The notes beneath the pieces were generated by a model. It saw only the letters and a list, made by a program, of their open reading frames with translations. It searched no databases and was not told where the DNA came from. From CAYTAU01 sp964442075 (GTDB lineage: Bacteria; Bacteroidota; Bacteroidia; Bacteroidales; CAYTAU01): 64,000 nt of DNA. The DNA lies in the NCBI GenBank assembly GCA_964442075.1, contig CAYTWH010000013.1:1-64000 (forward strand). Direction: 5' to 3'. The first letter of the stretch is position 1. Every line of letters begins with the position of its first letter. Both the position numbers and the translations under genes were made by a program. Of the stretch, positions 47,544 through 56,440 are shown piece by piece.

Positions 47544-47990
47544 TTACATTGTTACCACTTTTCCTTTTAATGTTTCAATTGCTTCTTTTGCAGTTTTTGA
47601 AAATGCATGAGCTTGTACTTCTAGTTTAATTGTAAGTTTACCATTCCCTAGAATCTTAACAAGATCATTTTTTGAAGCTACACCATTATTTATTAAAATT
47701 TGCAAATCAATTTTATCAATTTTATTTAACTCAGCAATACGTTGCAAAGCGGATAAATTAACAGCTTTATATTCTTTTCTGTTAATATTTTTAAATCCAA
47801 ATTTTGGCACACGTCTTTGTAGTGGCATTTGACCACCTTCAAATCCAATTTTACGAGAATAACCCGATCTGGATTTTTGTCCTTTATGTCCTCTTGTTGC
47901 TGTACCACCTCTACCAGATCCTTGTCCTCGACCTAATCTTTTTCCTTTTTTTACAGAGCCTTCAGCCGGTTTTAAATTGCTTAAATCCAT
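47544..47990 (-). CDS. rplO: Ribosomal protein L15
   Basis: 148 residues from the ATG at 47990 (MDLSNLKPAEGSVKKGKRLG), the family start. An in-frame ATG at 48017 lies inside rpmD and is rejected. Gly/Arg-rich N-terminus (GRGQGSGRGGTATRGHKGQK) threads through 23S rRNA. Eight bases after rpmD. Confidence 0.97.
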   Translation of the reverse strand: MDLSNLKPAEGSVKKGKRLGRGQGSGRGGTATRGHKGQKSRSGYSRKIGFEGGQMPLQRRVPKFGFKNINRKEYKAVNLSALQRIAELNKIDKIDLQILINNGVASKNDLVKILGNGKLTIKLEVQAHAFSKTAKEAIETLKGKVVTM

Positions 47991-47997
47991 ATCGATA

Positions 47998-48183
47998 TTA
48001 TTTAACGTCCTCAACAAAAACTAAATGTGTTACTTTTTTTACCATTCCTAATATTTGTGGAGTGGCTTCTTTTTCTACAGATGTATTTAATTTTCTTAAT
48101 CCAAGTGCATCTAAAGTTCTTTTTTGTCTTTCTGGACTTTTAATTTTACTTTTTATTTGTGTTATTTTTATTTTTCTAGCCAT
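47998..48183 (-). CDS. rpmD: Ribosomal protein L30
   Basis: 61 residues, a small large-subunit protein. Seen: KIKITQIKSKIKSPERQKRT and LDALGLRKLNTSVEKEAT, the classic L30 ferredoxin-like fold. Between rpsE and rplO. Confidence 0.97.
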   Translation of the reverse strand: MARKIKITQIKSKIKSPERQKRTLDALGLRKLNTSVEKEATPQILGMVKKVTHLVFVEDVK

Positions 48184-48200
48184 TTTTCCTAATTTATATC

Positions 48201-48716
48201 TTATCCATTAAAAACTTTTTCCACAGGAATACCTCTGTTTTCAGCTACAGTATATGCATCTCTCATATCTAATAAAGCATTGATTGTTGCTTTAACTAAG
48301 TTATGTGGATTTGAAGAACCTTTTGATTTTGCTAAAACATCAGTAATACCTACGCTCTCTATAACAGCACGCATAACTCCACCTGCTTTAACCCCTGTTC
48401 CACTTGATGCAGGTTTAATAAAAACTTTAGCTCCACCATATTTGCCAAGTTGTTCATGTGGTAAAGTTCCGTTAATGATGGGAACTTTTATAAGATTTTT
48501 CTTTGCATCTTCAACACCTTTAGCAATTGCGGTGGTTACTTCATTTGCTTTACCAAGTCCATGTCCAACAATACCGTTTTCATTACCAACAACAACAACT
48601 GCTGCAAAACTAAAAGTACGCCCACCTTTTGTTACTTTTGTAACACGGTTAATATTTACTAACCTATCTTGTAATTCTAGATCACTTGTTTTAATTTTTC
48701 GGATAGCTCCTGTCAT
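48201..48716 (-). CDS. rpsE: Ribosomal protein S5
   Basis: 171 residues; part of the mRNA entry channel and of decoding accuracy. Seen: the dsRNA-binding N-terminal domain (RVTKVTKGGRTFSFAAVVVV, VGHGLGKANEVTTAI) and the C-terminal domain (GGVMRAVIESVGITDVLAKS). Five bases after rplR. Confidence 0.98.
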   Translation of the reverse strand: MTGAIRKIKTSDLELQDRLVNINRVTKVTKGGRTFSFAAVVVVGNENGIVGHGLGKANEVTTAIAKGVEDAKKNLIKVPIINGTLPHEQLGKYGGAKVFIKPASSGTGVKAGGVMRAVIESVGITDVLAKSKGSSNPHNLVKATINALLDMRDAYTVAENRGIPVEKVFNG

Positions 48717-48721
48717 AATAA

Positions 48722-49081
48722 TTAAAATTTAAGTCCTTCTTTTCTTGATGCATCAGCTAATGATTTAACTCTGCCATGATAAATATATCCATTTCTGTCG
48801 AAAACTACATTTTCAACACCGGCTTTAATAGCTTTTTCTGCTAATAGTTTTCCAACTAAAGCTGCAACTTCATTTTTTTTAATATCTTTTTTCTCAATAA
48901 TCCCTTTATTTCTTGAAGATGCATTGATAATAGTTTTTCCATTAACATCATCAACTATTTGCACATATATATGTTTGTTACTTCTGAAAACTGACATTCT
49001 AGGTTTCTCAGGAGTTCCAAAAATATTTTTTCTAATTCTTTTTTTGATTTTGATTCTTTTTTCTCTTTTTGAAAAAGCCAT
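48722..49081 (-). CDS. rplR: Ribosomal protein L18
   Basis: 119 residues; binds 5S rRNA together with L5. Seen: a basic N-terminal tail (SKREKRIKIKKRIRKNIFG), PRMSVFRSNKHIYVQIVDD and the C-terminal VVFDRNGYIYHGRVKSLADA. Confidence 0.98.
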   Translation of the reverse strand: MAFSKREKRIKIKKRIRKNIFGTPEKPRMSVFRSNKHIYVQIVDDVNGKTIINASSRNKGIIEKKDIKKNEVAALVGKLLAEKAIKAGVENVVFDRNGYIYHGRVKSLADASRKEGLKF

Positions 49082-49100
49082 AACTATAATTTTATTTCTA

Positions 49101-49655
49101 TTATACTGCTGCTGCTTTACCAGCTTTTCTTCTTAGTTGTTCTCCAACAAATTTAATCCCTTTTCCTTTGTATGGTTCAGGTTTTCTTAATGACCTTATT
49201 TTTGCAGCAACATGTCCTATTAATTGTTTGTCGATACTCTTAAGTGTAATTATTGGATTTTGTCTTCTTTCGGTTACTGCTTCTACTTTTACTTCAATTG
49301 GTAACTCAAAAGCTATATTATGAGAATATCCTAATGACAGTTCAAGAATTTGATTATTTGTTGTAGCCTTGTATCCAACTCCAACAAGTTCAAGTTTTAT
49401 TTCAAATCCTTTTGAAACGCCAATAATCATATTGCTTAACAATGAACGATACAAACCATGCAACGCCCTATGTTCTTTCTCATCTGATGAACGAGTAACA
49501 ATAACTTGTTTTTCTTTAATATTAACACTAATATCTTTATTTACTTGTTGCTGTAATTCGCCCAAAGGCCCCTTTACCATAACAAGATTATTACTGTCAA
49601 TATTACAGCTAACTCCATCAGGTATATCAATAGGTAATTTTCCAATTCTAGACAT
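49101..49655 (-). CDS. rplF: Ribosomal protein L6
   Basis: 184 residues, two related domains near the sarcin-ricin loop. Seen: MSRIGKLPIDIPDGVSCNID, VMVKGPLGELQQQV, GVGYKATTNNQILELSLGYS, and the C-terminal KPEPYKGKGIKFVGEQLRRK that contacts 23S rRNA. Confidence 0.98.
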   Translation of the reverse strand: MSRIGKLPIDIPDGVSCNIDSNNLVMVKGPLGELQQQVNKDISVNIKEKQVIVTRSSDEKEHRALHGLYRSLLSNMIIGVSKGFEIKLELVGVGYKATTNNQILELSLGYSHNIAFELPIEVKVEAVTERRQNPIITLKSIDKQLIGHVAAKIRSLRKPEPYKGKGIKFVGEQLRRKAGKAAAV

Positions 49656-49670
49656 TATCTAATACTAATT

Positions 49671-50066
49671 TTAATAAACGTAACACAATACCTCACCACC
49701 AATATTTTTTTCTCTTGCTATTTTATCTGAAATCACACCATGTGATGTTGATATAATAGCTATACCCAAACCATTTAAAACTCGAGGCAGGCTTTTATAG
49801 TCGGTATATTTTCTTAAACCCGGCTTACTTATTCTAGTAATTTTTTTTATTGCCGGCATTTTAGTTTGTGGATGATATTTTAATGCAATTTTAATTTTAC
49901 CTTGCACCTTATCATCTTCAAATTTATATTTTAAGATATATCCATTATCATACAATACTTTAGTTATTTCCTTTTTCAAGTTTGACGAAGGAATTTCAAC
50001 AACTTTATGTTTTGCCATTAAAGCATTTCGTACTCTAGTTAAATAATCTGCAATAGGATCTGTCAT
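49671..50066 (-). CDS. rpsH: Ribosomal protein S8
   Basis: 131 residues; central 16S rRNA binder, and in E. coli the repressor of the spc operon. Seen: MTDPIADYLTRVRNALMAKH, LPRVLNGLGIAIISTSHG and GGEVLCYVY at the end. A comparable autoregulatory mRNA site was not identified by eye. Confidence 0.98.
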   Translation of the reverse strand: MTDPIADYLTRVRNALMAKHKVVEIPSSNLKKEITKVLYDNGYILKYKFEDDKVQGKIKIALKYHPQTKMPAIKKITRISKPGLRKYTDYKSLPRVLNGLGIAIISTSHGVISDKIAREKNIGGEVLCYVY

Positions 50067-50085
50067 TATATATATATTTTAAATA

Positions 50086-50355
50086 TTACCAACTAGCTTT
50101 TTTAATTCCCGGAATTAGACCAGCAGATGCCATTTCTCTAAAAGTAATTCTACTAAGTCCAAATTGTCTCATATAACCTTTTGGTCTACCTGTTAATGAG
50201 CATCTATTATGCAATCTTACTTTTGAAGAATTTCTGGGCAATTTACTCAACCCAATATAATCTCCTTCTGCTTTGAGTTTTGCTCTTTTTTCAGCGTATT
50301 TATCAACTAATTTTTTGCGTTTTACTTCGCGTGCTTTCATTGATTCTTTTGCCAT
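50086..50355 (-). CDS. rpsN: Ribosomal protein S14, zinc-free long form
   Basis: 89 residues. Lacks the CxxC pairs of the zinc-binding short form; seen: MAKESMKAREVKRKKLVDKY, NRCSLTGRPKGYMRQFGLSR, FREMASAGLIPGIKKASW. Small-subunit head. One base separates it from rplE. Confidence 0.98.
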   Translation of the reverse strand: MAKESMKAREVKRKKLVDKYAEKRAKLKAEGDYIGLSKLPRNSSKVRLHNRCSLTGRPKGYMRQFGLSRITFREMASAGLIPGIKKASW

Positions 50356-50356
50356 A

Positions 50357-50914
50357 CTAATCCCTTTTTATATTTTTAAATGGTAAGCCAAATTCTTTTA
50401 ATAAAGCATAACCTTCTTTATCGGTATTTGCAGATGTTACAAATGTAATTTGCATACCAATAATTTTATTTATTTTATCAATATCAATTTCAGGAAAAAT
50501 AATTTGTTCTAGTATTCCCAAAGTATAATTTCCCTTTTTATCTAATTTTGCATCAATTCCTCGAAAGTCTCTGATACGTGGTAATGCAATAGAAATAAGA
50601 CGTTCTAAAAATTCATACATTTTATCTTGCCTAAGTGTAACTTTAACACCAATTGGCATTCCTTTTCTTAATTTGAAATTTGATATATCTTTACGAGAAA
50701 TAGTCTTTACAGGGCTTTGACCCGTAATTGAAGCTAATTCCTCAATTGCTGTATCAATTAGTTTTTTATCGGTAATTGCTTGCCCCAATCCTTGATTTAT
50801 GATAATTTTTTCAATTTTTGGTATTTGCATAATACTTTTGTAATTGAATTCTTTCATCAAAACAGGAATAATTTCTTCTTTATATTTCTTTTTTAATGTT
50901 GGTGTGTATTTCAT
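50357..50914 (-). CDS. rplE: Ribosomal protein L5
   Basis: 185 residues; holds 5S rRNA in the central protuberance and contacts P-site tRNA. Seen: IEKIIINQGLGQAITDKKLI, FKLRKGMPIGVKVTLRQDKM, LPRIRDFRGIDAKLDKKGNY, and the C-terminal MQITFVTSANTDKEGYALLK. Its ATG overlaps the rplX stop by one base (TAATG), suggesting coupled translation. Confidence 0.98.
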   Translation of the reverse strand: MKYTPTLKKKYKEEIIPVLMKEFNYKSIMQIPKIEKIIINQGLGQAITDKKLIDTAIEELASITGQSPVKTISRKDISNFKLRKGMPIGVKVTLRQDKMYEFLERLISIALPRIRDFRGIDAKLDKKGNYTLGILEQIIFPEIDIDKINKIIGMQITFVTSANTDKEGYALLKEFGLPFKNIKRD

Positions 50915-51240
50915 TACTTGATTTCCTCCCCTGATTTTTTTGAATATCGAACCAATTTTTTTGTTTTCTCACTTATTTTTCTACCTATTCTTGTTGGCTC
51001 TCCTGTTGAAGGATCAATTAATAAAATATTTGAAATATGAATAGGAGCTTCTTTTTTAATTATTCCACCTTGTGGGGTATCAGCATTTGGTTTTAAATGC
51101 TTGGATATCATATTAATGCCCTCAACTATAGCTCTATCCTTGTTTTTGATAACATTTAGAACTTTTCCTTGTTGTCCTTTGTTGTTACCAGAAATAACAA
51201 TAACTATATCTCCCTTTTTAATATGTAATTTCTTTTGCAT
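50914..51240 (-). CDS. rplX: Ribosomal protein L24
   Basis: 108 residues; assembly initiator of the large subunit. KOW motif at the start (HIKKGDIVIVISGNNKGQQG), then VEGINMISKHLKPN and GGIIKKEAPIHISNILLIDP. Coupled to rplE by a one-base overlap. Confidence 0.98.
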   Translation of the reverse strand: MQKKLHIKKGDIVIVISGNNKGQQGKVLNVIKNKDRAIVEGINMISKHLKPNADTPQGGIIKKEAPIHISNILLIDPSTGEPTRIGRKISEKTKKLVRYSKKSGEEIK

Positions 51241-51260
51241 AAAAATTAAACTTTTTAAAT

Positions 51261-51629
51261 TTAAATTACTTCAGGTGCTAATGAAACAATTTTCATATAT
51301 TGTTTTTCACGTAATTCGCGAGCAACCGGACCAAAAATACGAGTACCTCTTATTTCTCCGGTAGCACTTAATAAAACTACTGCATTATCATCAAAACGAA
51401 TATAAGAACCATCTGGTCTTCTTATTTCTTTTTTTGTCCTAACAACAACGGCTCTTGTTATTGTTCCTTTTTTTACTTCACTTGCCGGTAAAGCACTTTT
51501 AACAGTAACAACTATTTTATCTCCAATAGAAGCATATCTTTTTCCTGTTCCGCCTAGAACTCTTATACATAATACTTCTTTTGCTCCGCTATTATCGGCA
51601 ACTAATAATCTACTTTCTTGTTGTATCAT
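51261..51629 (-). CDS. rplN: Ribosomal protein L14
   Basis: 122 residues; at the subunit interface and the binding site of the silencing factor RsfS. Seen: MIQQESRLLVADNSGAKEVL, IRRPDGSYIRFDDNAVVLLS, GTRIFGPVARELREK. Confidence 0.98.
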   Translation of the reverse strand: MIQQESRLLVADNSGAKEVLCIRVLGGTGKRYASIGDKIVVTVKSALPASEVKKGTITRAVVVRTKKEIRRPDGSYIRFDDNAVVLLSATGEIRGTRIFGPVARELREKQYMKIVSLAPEVI

Positions 51630-51631
51630 GA

Positions 51632-51886
51632 TTATTTAGCTCTTTCAATTATTTCTACTAATCTCCAACATTTATTTTTGCTCAAAGGTCTGGTTTCCAT
51701 CAACTTTACCATGTCTCCTATATTGCATTCATTTTTTTCATCATGAGCAACAAATTTAGAAGTTTTGTTAACAAATTTTCCATATTTTGGATGTTTCATT
51801 CTTCTTTTAACAGCAACAACAATAGATTTTTCCATTTTATTACTAACTACTGTTCCTATTCTTTCTTTTCTTAAATTTCTTTCCAT
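51632..51886 (-). CDS. rpsQ: Ribosomal protein S17
   Basis: 84 residues, OB fold, early 16S rRNA binder. Seen: RKERIGTVVSNKMEKSIVVA, KHPKYGKFVNKTSKFVAHDE, GDMVKLMETRPLSKNKCWRL. Two bases before rplN. Confidence 0.98.
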   Translation of the reverse strand: MERNLRKERIGTVVSNKMEKSIVVAVKRRMKHPKYGKFVNKTSKFVAHDEKNECNIGDMVKLMETRPLSKNKCWRLVEIIERAK

Positions 51887-51898
51887 TTTTTTTGAAAA

Positions 51899-52105
51899 TT
51901 AACTATTCATTTTTCCATCAATTTCTCTTTGCTTTATTTCTGTTTTAAGTCTAGCAATTAACCTTCTACTATATTTAATCTTTAATGGATTATCTAATGG
52001 AGAAACTGTATGATTTATTTTCATGCGAATAAGCATATTTTTTTCATCATTTACTCTTTCTGTCAGTTCTTTATTTGATAATTGTTTAATTTCTGTATTC
52101 TTCAT
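51899..52105 (-). CDS. rpmC: Ribosomal protein L29
   Basis: 68 residues, a helical hairpin at the tunnel exit where chaperones and SRP dock. Seen: NTEIKQLSNKELTERVNDEK and NPLKIKYSRRLIARLKTEIK. Two bases after rplP. Confidence 0.97.
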   Translation of the reverse strand: MKNTEIKQLSNKELTERVNDEKNMLIRMKINHTVSPLDNPLKIKYSRRLIARLKTEIKQREIDGKMNS

Positions 52106-52107
52106 TT

Positions 52108-52542
52108 TTATGTCATTTTTAAATCTTCAACATAGTCTCTCCTTATTATAAATTTTGTTTTGACAGGCAACTTTTGAGCAGCTAATCTTAAAGCTTCCTT
52201 TGCAATTTCAAAAGGTACTCCTTCTGCCTCAATAATAATTCTACCTGGTGAAATAGGAGCAACAAATGCCTCGGGAGCTCCTTTTCCTTTACCCATACGC
52301 ACTTCTGCCGGTTTTTTTGTAATTGGTTTGTCAGGAAAAATTCTAATCCAAATTTGCCCGTCACGTTTCATATATCTTGTAACAGCCTGACGAGCTGCTT
52401 CAATTTGTCTTCCGGTAATCCATGTTTCTTCTAAAGATTTAATTCCGAAAGAACCAAATGCAAGCTGATTTCCTCTTTGGGCATTTCCTTTCATTTTGCC
52501 CTTTTGCATTTTTCTATATTTCGTTTTTTTGGGTTGTAACAT
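52108..52542 (-). CDS. rplP: Ribosomal protein L16
   Basis: 144 residues; organises the A-site tRNA elbow region. Seen: MLQPKKTKYRKMQKGKMKGN, AARQAVTRYMKRDGQIWIRI, PDKPITKKPAEVRMGKGKGA, and PGRIIIEAEGVPFEIAKEAL. Confidence 0.98.
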   Translation of the reverse strand: MLQPKKTKYRKMQKGKMKGNAQRGNQLAFGSFGIKSLEETWITGRQIEAARQAVTRYMKRDGQIWIRIFPDKPITKKPAEVRMGKGKGAPEAFVAPISPGRIIIEAEGVPFEIAKEALRLAAQKLPVKTKFIIRRDYVEDLKMT

Positions 52543-52566
52543 TTTATTATTATTTTACCTTGATTC

Positions 52567-53268
52567 TTATCGTCTCTTTTTAAAACTTCCTTTTGATTTT
52601 GATTTTGTATTTTTTGCTCCAATATTTGGTGAAAGATCTCTTTTCCCGTAAACTTCTCCTTTGCAAATCCAAACTTTTACTCCAATTAAACCCGTTTTTG
52701 TTAATGCTTCTGCTAATGCATAATCTATATCTGCCCTAAAAGTATGTAAAGGAATCCTTCCTTCTTTATATGATTCCGATCTTGCCATTTCTGCTCCATT
52801 TAATCTTCCTGAAACAAGAATTTTTACTCCTTCTGCTCCCATTCTCATTGTTGAAGCAATAGACATTTTTAGAGCTCTTCTGTATGCAATTTTTCCTTCA
52901 ATTTGTCGTGCTACATTATTTGCAACTAATACAGCATTAAGCTCTGGTCGTTTAATTTCGTATATATTAATTTGAACTTCTTTTTTTGTGATTTTTTTTA
53001 ATTCTTCTCTAAGTTTATCAACTTCTTGCCCTCCTTTTCCAATAATAATACCAGGTCTGGCAGTATTAACAGTTATAGTTACAAGTTTTAAAGTTCTTTC
53101 AATTATAATTTGGGAAACACTGGCTTTAGCCAATCTTACATTTAAATATTTACGGATTTTATCATCTTCAAGAATCTTATCAGCATAGTTTTTACCTCCA
53201 TACCAATTAGAATCCCATCCTTTGATGATACCTAACCTGTTTGCTATTGGATTAACTTTTTGTCCCAT
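52567..53268 (-). CDS. rpsC: Ribosomal protein S3
   Basis: 233 residues; mRNA entry site with helicase role. KH domain with VNTARPGIIIGKGGQEVDKL, then GRLNGAEMARSESYKEGRIP and HTFRADIDYALAEALTKTG; basic C-terminal tail (NTKSKSKGSFKKRR). Confidence 0.98.
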   Translation of the reverse strand: MGQKVNPIANRLGIIKGWDSNWYGGKNYADKILEDDKIRKYLNVRLAKASVSQIIIERTLKLVTITVNTARPGIIIGKGGQEVDKLREELKKITKKEVQINIYEIKRPELNAVLVANNVARQIEGKIAYRRALKMSIASTMRMGAEGVKILVSGRLNGAEMARSESYKEGRIPLHTFRADIDYALAEALTKTGLIGVKVWICKGEVYGKRDLSPNIGAKNTKSKSKGSFKKRR

Positions 53269-53278
53269 TTATTATAAA

Positions 53279-53728
53279 TTATTCAGTTTGACTATTTTCA
53301 TTACTTTTAACTTCTTTTACATTATCATCAATCATATTGGCTGAATTAATTGCCAAAGTAACATGATTAGATCTTTTTCTAATTCTGTATGCTCTTCCTT
53401 GCGGAGCCGTTTGTAATCTTTTCAATACCCTGCCTGAATCTACAAATATTTCGCTAACAAATAAATTACTGTCTTCGATTCTTGCACCTTCATTTTTTGA
53501 TTGCCAATTACTGATAGCTGATAATAATAATTTCTCTAATCTACCAGAAGCCTCTTTTGGGCTATATTTCAAAATATTTAATGCCTTATTTATTTCAACA
53601 CCACGAATTTGATCAGCAACTAACCTCATTTTACGAGGCGAAGTAGGACAATTTTTAAGAACTGCTAAGTGTCTCAATTTTTTCTCCTCTTTATTTTTAA
53701 TTCTTTTATTTTTTTTATTATTGCCCAT
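53279..53728 (-). CDS. rplV: Ribosomal protein L22 with N- and C-terminal extensions
   Basis: 149 residues against about 110 in E. coli. The core (LKNCPTSPRKMRLVADQIRG, APQGRAYRIRKRSNHVTLAI) lines the exit tunnel with its beta hairpin. Extra residues are a basic N-terminus (GNNKKNKRIKNKEEKK) and an acidic/polar C-terminus (NVKEVKSNENSQTE). These tails parallel, on a smaller scale, the L17 tail. Confidence 0.97.
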   Translation of the reverse strand: MGNNKKNKRIKNKEEKKLRHLAVLKNCPTSPRKMRLVADQIRGVEINKALNILKYSPKEASGRLEKLLLSAISNWQSKNEGARIEDSNLFVSEIFVDSGRVLKRLQTAPQGRAYRIRKRSNHVTLAINSANMIDDNVKEVKSNENSQTE

Positions 53729-53749
53729 TTTACTTTTAATTTCGTCTAT

Positions 53750-54016
53750 TTACCTGTTTTTCCCACTATGACCTCTAAAGTTTCGAGTTGGAGCAAATTC
53801 TCCTAATTTATGTCCAACCATATTTTCAGTTATATAAACCGGAATAAATTTATTTCCATTATGAACAGCAATTGTTTGTCCTACAAAGTCAGGAGAAATC
53901 ATTGATCTTCTTGACCAAGTTTTGATAACTTTCTTTTTTCTTGATTCACCTTGTTCAATAACTCGCTTTTCCAGCTTGTGTTCAATAAAAGGTCCCTTTT
54001 TAAGTGATCTACTCAT
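53750..54016 (-). CDS. rpsS: Ribosomal protein S19
   Basis: 88 residues; small-subunit head, forms bridges to the large subunit with S13. Seen: MSRSLKKGPFIEHKLEKRVI, SRRSMISPDFVGQTIAVHNG, MVGHKLGEFAPTRNFRGHSG. Confidence 0.98.
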   Translation of the reverse strand: MSRSLKKGPFIEHKLEKRVIEQGESRKKKVIKTWSRRSMISPDFVGQTIAVHNGNKFIPVYITENMVGHKLGEFAPTRNFRGHSGKNR

Positions 54017-54037
54017 AAATGTTAAATTATATATAAC

Positions 54038-54865
54038 TTATTTTTTTGTTTTACGTCTTTCTATTATATACTTATTAGATGCTTTGTTTTTATTTCTTGT
54101 TTTGAATCCTTTTGCCGGCAATCCTGTTCTTGAACGAGGATGACCACCTGAAGCTCTTCCTTCACCACCACCCATCGGATGATCAACAGGGTTCATAGCA
54201 ACACCTCTTACTCTCGGTCTTCTACCAAGCCATCTTGACCTTCCTGCTTTTCCCGATACTTCAAGACCATGGTCTGAATTTGAAACAAAACCAATTGTTG
54301 CTCTACAGGTAATTAAAATTTTTCTCACTTCACTTGATGGCAATTTAATAATTGCATATTTTCCTTCACGAGATATCAATGATGCATAAGAACCTGCACT
54401 TCTTGCTAGAACAGCTCCACGATTTGGAACTAACTCAATATTATGTATTACAGTTCCCAATGGTATATCAGATAAATATAAAGTATTTCCCAAATCAGGA
54501 GAAGCTCCTTTTCCGGAAATAATTTCCTGACCAACTTCTAAACCGCTTGGTGCCACAATATATCTTTTTTCTCCATCTTTATAAACAACTAATGCTATTC
54601 TTCCTGTTCTATTAGGATCATACTCTATAGTTTTAACTGTGGCAACACCTTCTTTATCCCTCTTGAAATCAACAATACGATATCTTCTTTTATGACCACC
54701 GCCAATATTTCTGACAGTCATTTTCCCATCATTATTACGTCCACCTGATTTTTTCAAAGGTCTTAATAGAGATTTTTCAGGATTAATTTTAGTAATCTCC
54801 TCAAAAGTGCTTATTATTTTATGCCTTTGACTCGGTGTTGTTGGTTTTAATTTTTTTACTGCCAT
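54038..54865 (-). CDS. rplB: Ribosomal protein L2
   Basis: 275 residues; near the peptidyl transferase centre and needed for subunit joining. Seen: SGGRNNDGKMTVRNIGGGHK, YDPNRTGRIALVVYKDGEKR, and the conserved GVAMNPVDHPMGGGEGRASG with the His required for activity. SH3-like and OB domains of normal size. Confidence 0.98.
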   Translation of the reverse strand: MAVKKLKPTTPSQRHKIISTFEEITKINPEKSLLRPLKKSGGRNNDGKMTVRNIGGGHKRRYRIVDFKRDKEGVATVKTIEYDPNRTGRIALVVYKDGEKRYIVAPSGLEVGQEIISGKGASPDLGNTLYLSDIPLGTVIHNIELVPNRGAVLARSAGSYASLISREGKYAIIKLPSSEVRKILITCRATIGFVSNSDHGLEVSGKAGRSRWLGRRPRVRGVAMNPVDHPMGGGEGRASGGHPRSRTGLPAKGFKTRNKNKASNKYIIERRKTKK

Positions 54866-54870
54866 CTTTC

Positions 54871-55161
54871 TTAAATATTGCTATAAAAATCAATAGTATC
54901 TCCTTCAACTAATGTAATAATTGCTTTTTTGAATGCATTTGTCCTTCCACTTATAACCCCTGATTTTGTAAATTTAGATTTCGTTTTTCCCGGATAACGC
55001 ATAGTATTAACAGAAACAACCGTAACGCTATACATTTCTTCTACAACATTCTTTATCTGAACTTTATTAGCTCTCTTATCTACGATAAAACCATAACGAT
55101 TCAATTTTTCACTTTGAATTGTCATCTTTTCAGTTATTACCGGTTTTAATAAAATATTCAT
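54871..55161 (-). CDS. rplW: Ribosomal protein L23
   Basis: 96 residues; tunnel-exit docking site for trigger factor and SRP. Seen: ILLKPVITEKMTIQSEKLNR, FIVDKRANKVQIKNVVEEMY. Five bases after... the next gene rplB begins five bases downstream. Confidence 0.97.
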   Translation of the reverse strand: MNILLKPVITEKMTIQSEKLNRYGFIVDKRANKVQIKNVVEEMYSVTVVSVNTMRYPGKTKSKFTKSGVISGRTNAFKKAIITLVEGDTIDFYSNI

Positions 55162-55173
55162 CTTTTTTATGTG

Positions 55174-55803
55174 CTAATTCTTAAAAATATCATTCAAAAC
55201 ATCAAATGAACTCTCAGTTACAAGTAAAATCGACGACCTCATAACATCATATGTTGTTATAGTTGAGGCTAATACAATTTTGAAGTCTCGTAAATTTCGA
55301 GTTGACAAATATATATTTTTATTTTGTTCTGATACAACTAAAAGTAATTTTTTATCAGTAATTTTTAAATTTTTAATGATTTCATTAATCTTTTTTGTCT
55401 TAGGCTGCTCAAAATCAAAACTTTCTAGTGCAATAATTTTTTCGTTTTTAGCCTTATACGATAATGCAGATTTTCTTGCAAGTTGTTTTACTTTTTTATT
55501 TAACTTAAAAGAATAATCTCTTGGTCTCGGACCAAATGCTCGACCACCACCCCTTAACATTGGTGATTTAATACTACCCATTCTTGCAGTACCTGTTCCT
55601 TTTTGTCTTTTAATTTTTCTGGTACTTCCATTGATATCTGCTCTTTCTTTTGCTTTACTAGTACCTTGTCTCTGTCCTGCCATATATTGCTTTACGTCTA
55701 AATATATAGCATGGTCGTTTGGATCAATACCAAAAATCGATTTGTTTAAATCAATTTTTTTACCTGTATCTTTTCCCGTTATATTATATAAATTTATTTT
55801 CAT
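55174..55803 (-). CDS. rplD: Ribosomal protein L4
   Basis: 209 residues; tunnel constriction protein and, in E. coli, repressor of the S10 operon. Seen: the tunnel loop region TRKIKRQKGTGTARMGSIKS, RGGGRAFGPRPRDYSFKLNK, and a C-terminal Rossmann-like domain. The start overlaps the rplC stop by one base. Confidence 0.98.
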   Translation of the reverse strand: MKINLYNITGKDTGKKIDLNKSIFGIDPNDHAIYLDVKQYMAGQRQGTSKAKERADINGSTRKIKRQKGTGTARMGSIKSPMLRGGGRAFGPRPRDYSFKLNKKVKQLARKSALSYKAKNEKIIALESFDFEQPKTKKINEIIKNLKITDKKLLLVVSEQNKNIYLSTRNLRDFKIVLASTITTYDVMRSSILLVTESSFDVLNDIFKN

Positions 55804-56420
55804 TACTTTTCTACTATTATAAATGAACCTTTTGGACCTGGAACAGACCCTTTAACTATTAATAAATTATGTTCAGTAACTAGTTTTACAACTCTAAGAT
55901 TAATAACTTTTATTTTATCTCCTCCCATTCTTCCCGCCATTCTCATCCCCTTAAATACTCTTGATGGGTATGAAGATGCACCAAGCGAACCCGGAGCTCT
56001 CAATCTATTATGTTGACCATGTGTTGCATCACCTACTCCGTGAAAACCATGACGTTTAACAACGCCTTGAAAACCTTTTCCTTTTGAAATTCCAGATACA
56101 TCAACCCAAGTATCATCACTAAAATAATCAACAGAGATAGTATCTCCAACTTTCCAATCTTTAACAAAACCCTTAAGTTCAATAACCTTTCTTTTTGGAG
56201 AGGTATTGGCTTTTTTAAAGTGACCAATCATTGCCTTTGTTGAATGCTTTTCTTTTTTATCATCAAATGCAAGTTGAACGGCAGTATAACCATCAGTTTC
56301 TTTGTTTTTGATTTGTGTTACAACACAAGGGCCTACTTCTAAAACAGTACATGGTATATTTTTACCCTCGGTACTGAAAACGGATGTCATTCCAATTTTT
56401 TTTCCTATTAATCCTGGCAT
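55803..56420 (-). CDS. rplC: Ribosomal protein L3
   Basis: 205 residues; one of the first proteins in large-subunit assembly. Seen: MPGLIGKKIGMTSVFSTEGK, GFQGVVKRHGFHGVGDATHG, GSLGASSYPSRVFKGMRMAG. The position of the methylated Gln of E. coli L3 is Ala here (GSLGA), so that modification is not expected. Confidence 0.97.
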   Translation of the reverse strand: MPGLIGKKIGMTSVFSTEGKNIPCTVLEVGPCVVTQIKNKETDGYTAVQLAFDDKKEKHSTKAMIGHFKKANTSPKRKVIELKGFVKDWKVGDTISVDYFSDDTWVDVSGISKGKGFQGVVKRHGFHGVGDATHGQHNRLRAPGSLGASSYPSRVFKGMRMAGRMGGDKIKVINLRVVKLVTEHNLLIVKGSVPGPKGSFIIVEK

Positions 56421-56440
56421 TTTATTATAATTTTAAATAC

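Noticed and set aside
47991..48017. Longer L15 start inside rpmD
   Set aside because: The L15 family starts at MDLSNLKPAEGS; the extra nine residues overlap rpmD.
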